43,123 nucleotides of DNA from a virus. Location of the stretch: positions 1 through 43,123 of IMG/VR virus record IMGVR_UViG_3300032223_000621. One strand, written 5' to 3'. The notes below the pieces were generated by a model. The model did no database searches and had not been told where the DNA came from. It saw only the letters and a list, made by a program, of their open reading frames with translations. Below are positions 41,949 to 43,123 of this stretch, piece after piece. Made by a program: the position numbers and the translations under genes. Every line of letters starts with the position of its first letter. Position 1 is the first letter of the stretch.

Positions 41949-43123
41949 CTGTCCTTTGGATCCATTCTTCAACGGTCCAAAAAGGATCAACAAGGGCTTT
42001 ATACTTTTGTGCATTCGTATTTAGCACATCGAGCCCTATAGGAAGCAAATTCCTATGGCTCGACGCTATAGGATCAGGGTCAAATAGCTTGATACCCTGC
42101 ATAACCATAATCCAAGCGGTAGCAGAATAGGCTTTAGGCCAGGGTTCTGGAGTGCGCAGATTATAGAAATCTCTCCATTCGTCTAGTTTTTCTTGTAAAC
42201 TCGCCGGAATCCTAAACTTATCATTGCCGTGGCTCTGCCAAAATTCTGTGTCTCTGCGTGGCCCACGATAATGCAATGCTAGGAAATCTTTGATATCGTC
42301 AGCTATAAAGAATGCACGATCATTGGCTCGTTGACGAGTAAATGCTTCGTATTCTTTGATATTAGGATTCCAGTAATCCTGAATAGCATATAGTGTTTCT
42401 ATAATAATTGCTAGTCCGTTGGCTTCTAAGGGTTCGATAAATCCGCTGCTTAGTCCAATAGCAAATACATTTTTCTTCCAGAAATTTTTCATCATACCTG
42501 GAACAAATTGAAAGTTAGCGATAGGATCGATTTTTTTATTGAATCGTTTTTCAGCTTCGCCAATAGCTTGGTCTAGGGTAATATGGTCTGGATCATAGAT
42601 ATACCCGTTACCAGAACGGTGTCGCAGATTGATGTTCCACGACCAACCGTATTTCATTGCAGTGGCATTGGTTGTAGTACAATAACAAGTATCGTCCCAC
42701 CAAGCAACTACAGCTCTTGCTGGAAAATAATCTGTGTAGTCAACTATCGGCTCTTTCATTACTTTTTCTAGCAGCAGTCTAGCGAAACCAGAACAGTCAA
42801 AGAACCAATCGGCAGATAGAACACGCTCTCCGTCAAGTGTAATTGAAGAAATATTGCCAGCGGCATCTTGTGCTGCTTCTTGATATTCACCTTCAACTAA
42901 CTCAATACCTCGAGATATTCCAATTTCTTTAAAGTAGGCTGCGGTAGCACGACTTTCGAAATGCCACATACAGGTAATCGGCAGCTCGGTCTTATCCCCA
43001 GGGCCATAGGGAACTTTGTTTGCTTCTACAAAATAATTTGCATAGAATGCCTTAGCCAACGGAATGTCATTTCCTATGATAGTTTTAAGATAAACATCCT
43101 TGGCACGTTCTTGTCGCATTATA
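41944..43123 (-). CDS. Flavin-dependent tryptophan halogenase-like enzyme, copy 3 (N-terminus outside window)
   Basis: Only the C-terminal 393 residues are present, and the frame remains open at the right edge. An ATG at 43119 is probably internal: about 110 residues including the FAD-binding GGG..GW and the catalytic lysine should lie upstream, judging from the other two copies. Visible motifs: WFFDCSGFARLLLEKVM, the signature WSWNINLRHRSGNGYIYDPD, and FAIGLSSGFIEPLEANGLAI, in which FIEPLE matches the family's catalytic-glutamate region. It also shows FVPGMMKNFWKKNVFAIGLS before it. Sequence similarity to copies 1 and 2 is limited to motifs, so it is a different subgroup, probably acquired separately. 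Opposite strand and late-promoter overlap suggest its own expression unit. Confidence 0.85.
   Translation of the reverse strand, partial: IMRQERAKDVYLKTIIGNDIPLAKAFYANYFVEANKVPYGPGDKTELPITCMWHFESRATAAYFKEIGISRGIELVEGEYQEAAQDAAGNISSITLDGERVLSADWFFDCSGFARLLLEKVMKEPIVDYTDYFPARAVVAWWDDTCYCTTTNATAMKYGWSWNINLRHRSGNGYIYDPDHITLDQAIGEAEKRFNKKIDPIANFQFVPGMMKNFWKKNVFAIGLSSGFIEPLEANGLAIIIETLYAIQDYWNPNIKEYEAFTRQRANDRAFFIADDIKDFLALHYRGPRRDTEFWQSHGNDKFRIPASLQEKLDEWRDFYNLRTPEPWPKAYSATAWIMVMQGIKLFDPDPIASSHRNLLPIGLDVLNTNAQKYKALVDPFWTVEEWIQRTA

Noticed and set aside
41924-41965. N-terminal extension of the small minus-strand gene (MDPKDSINTVKEIQ)
   Set aside because: It would be translated from promoter/leader sequence. 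The ideal AAGGAG site precedes the ATG at 41923.
43117-43119. ATG at 43119 as start of the third halogenase
   Set aside because: The frame stays open past it, and the essential N-terminal FAD-binding region is missing, so the gene must continue beyond the window.

Overview
The window reads as a fragment of the genome of a T4-like, contractile-tailed marine phage, probably from an environmental contig. Three things support this. The left 30 kb is a continuous run of tail-fibre and baseplate-associated structural genes with domain types familiar from marine T4-like phages. The genes are tightly packed, with ATGA overlaps and almost no intergenic DNA. Sequences of the T4 late-promoter type (NATAAATA) sit at five of the few real gaps. 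No tRNA, rRNA, insertion sequence, CRISPR array, integrase or diversity-generating reverse transcriptase was seen, and no host gene flanks the region, so the host cannot be named.

Layout. 1-6272: small and medium tail-fibre or virion proteins, many ending in the AQRP...G..R.N......E....W motif, plus small beta-rich accessory proteins. 6287-25947: two giant paralogous structural proteins (2894 and 3642 aa). Both have seven N-terminal W/GD-V/YGG/C repeats resembling chitin-binding (CBM5/12-type) modules, a beta-helix core, a roughly seven-bladed propeller and a conserved DGNF.VG..FGVQQATG C-terminal region. The first carries a YHYH-type domain. The second carries instead a large array of RDVGY repeats. 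25963-29665: a small virion protein that appears to use an ATT start, a two-domain beta protein, and three tandem glycine-rich fibre-tip (adhesin-like) paralogues that share an HxHQGH motif. 29686-30357: an unrecognised protein in the position of a fibre-assembly factor, followed by a clear intrinsic terminator (30371-30400).

30417-41718: a perfect late promoter starts an 11-kb, tightly overlapping operon of enzymes. It holds two tandem flavin-dependent tryptophan-halogenase-like genes, a DUF6065-like protein, a small coiled-coil protein, and then eleven consecutive predicted non-haem Fe(II)/2-oxoglutarate-type oxygenases of at least four subtypes. All eleven keep recognisable metal-ligand histidines. 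On the opposite strand, converging on this operon, are a small unknown gene with its own late promoter and a third, more divergent halogenase whose N-terminus is cut by the right edge.

The most striking feature is this halogenase/oxygenase operon, apparently expressed late together with virion proteins and directly downstream of the fibre-tip genes. Individual halogenases and 2OG oxygenases are known from cyanophages, but fourteen such enzymes in one block is unusual. The simplest inference is a late modification pathway that halogenates and hydroxylates a protein, peptide, glycan or small molecule. The substrate cannot be read from sequence. The fibre tips next door are one candidate.
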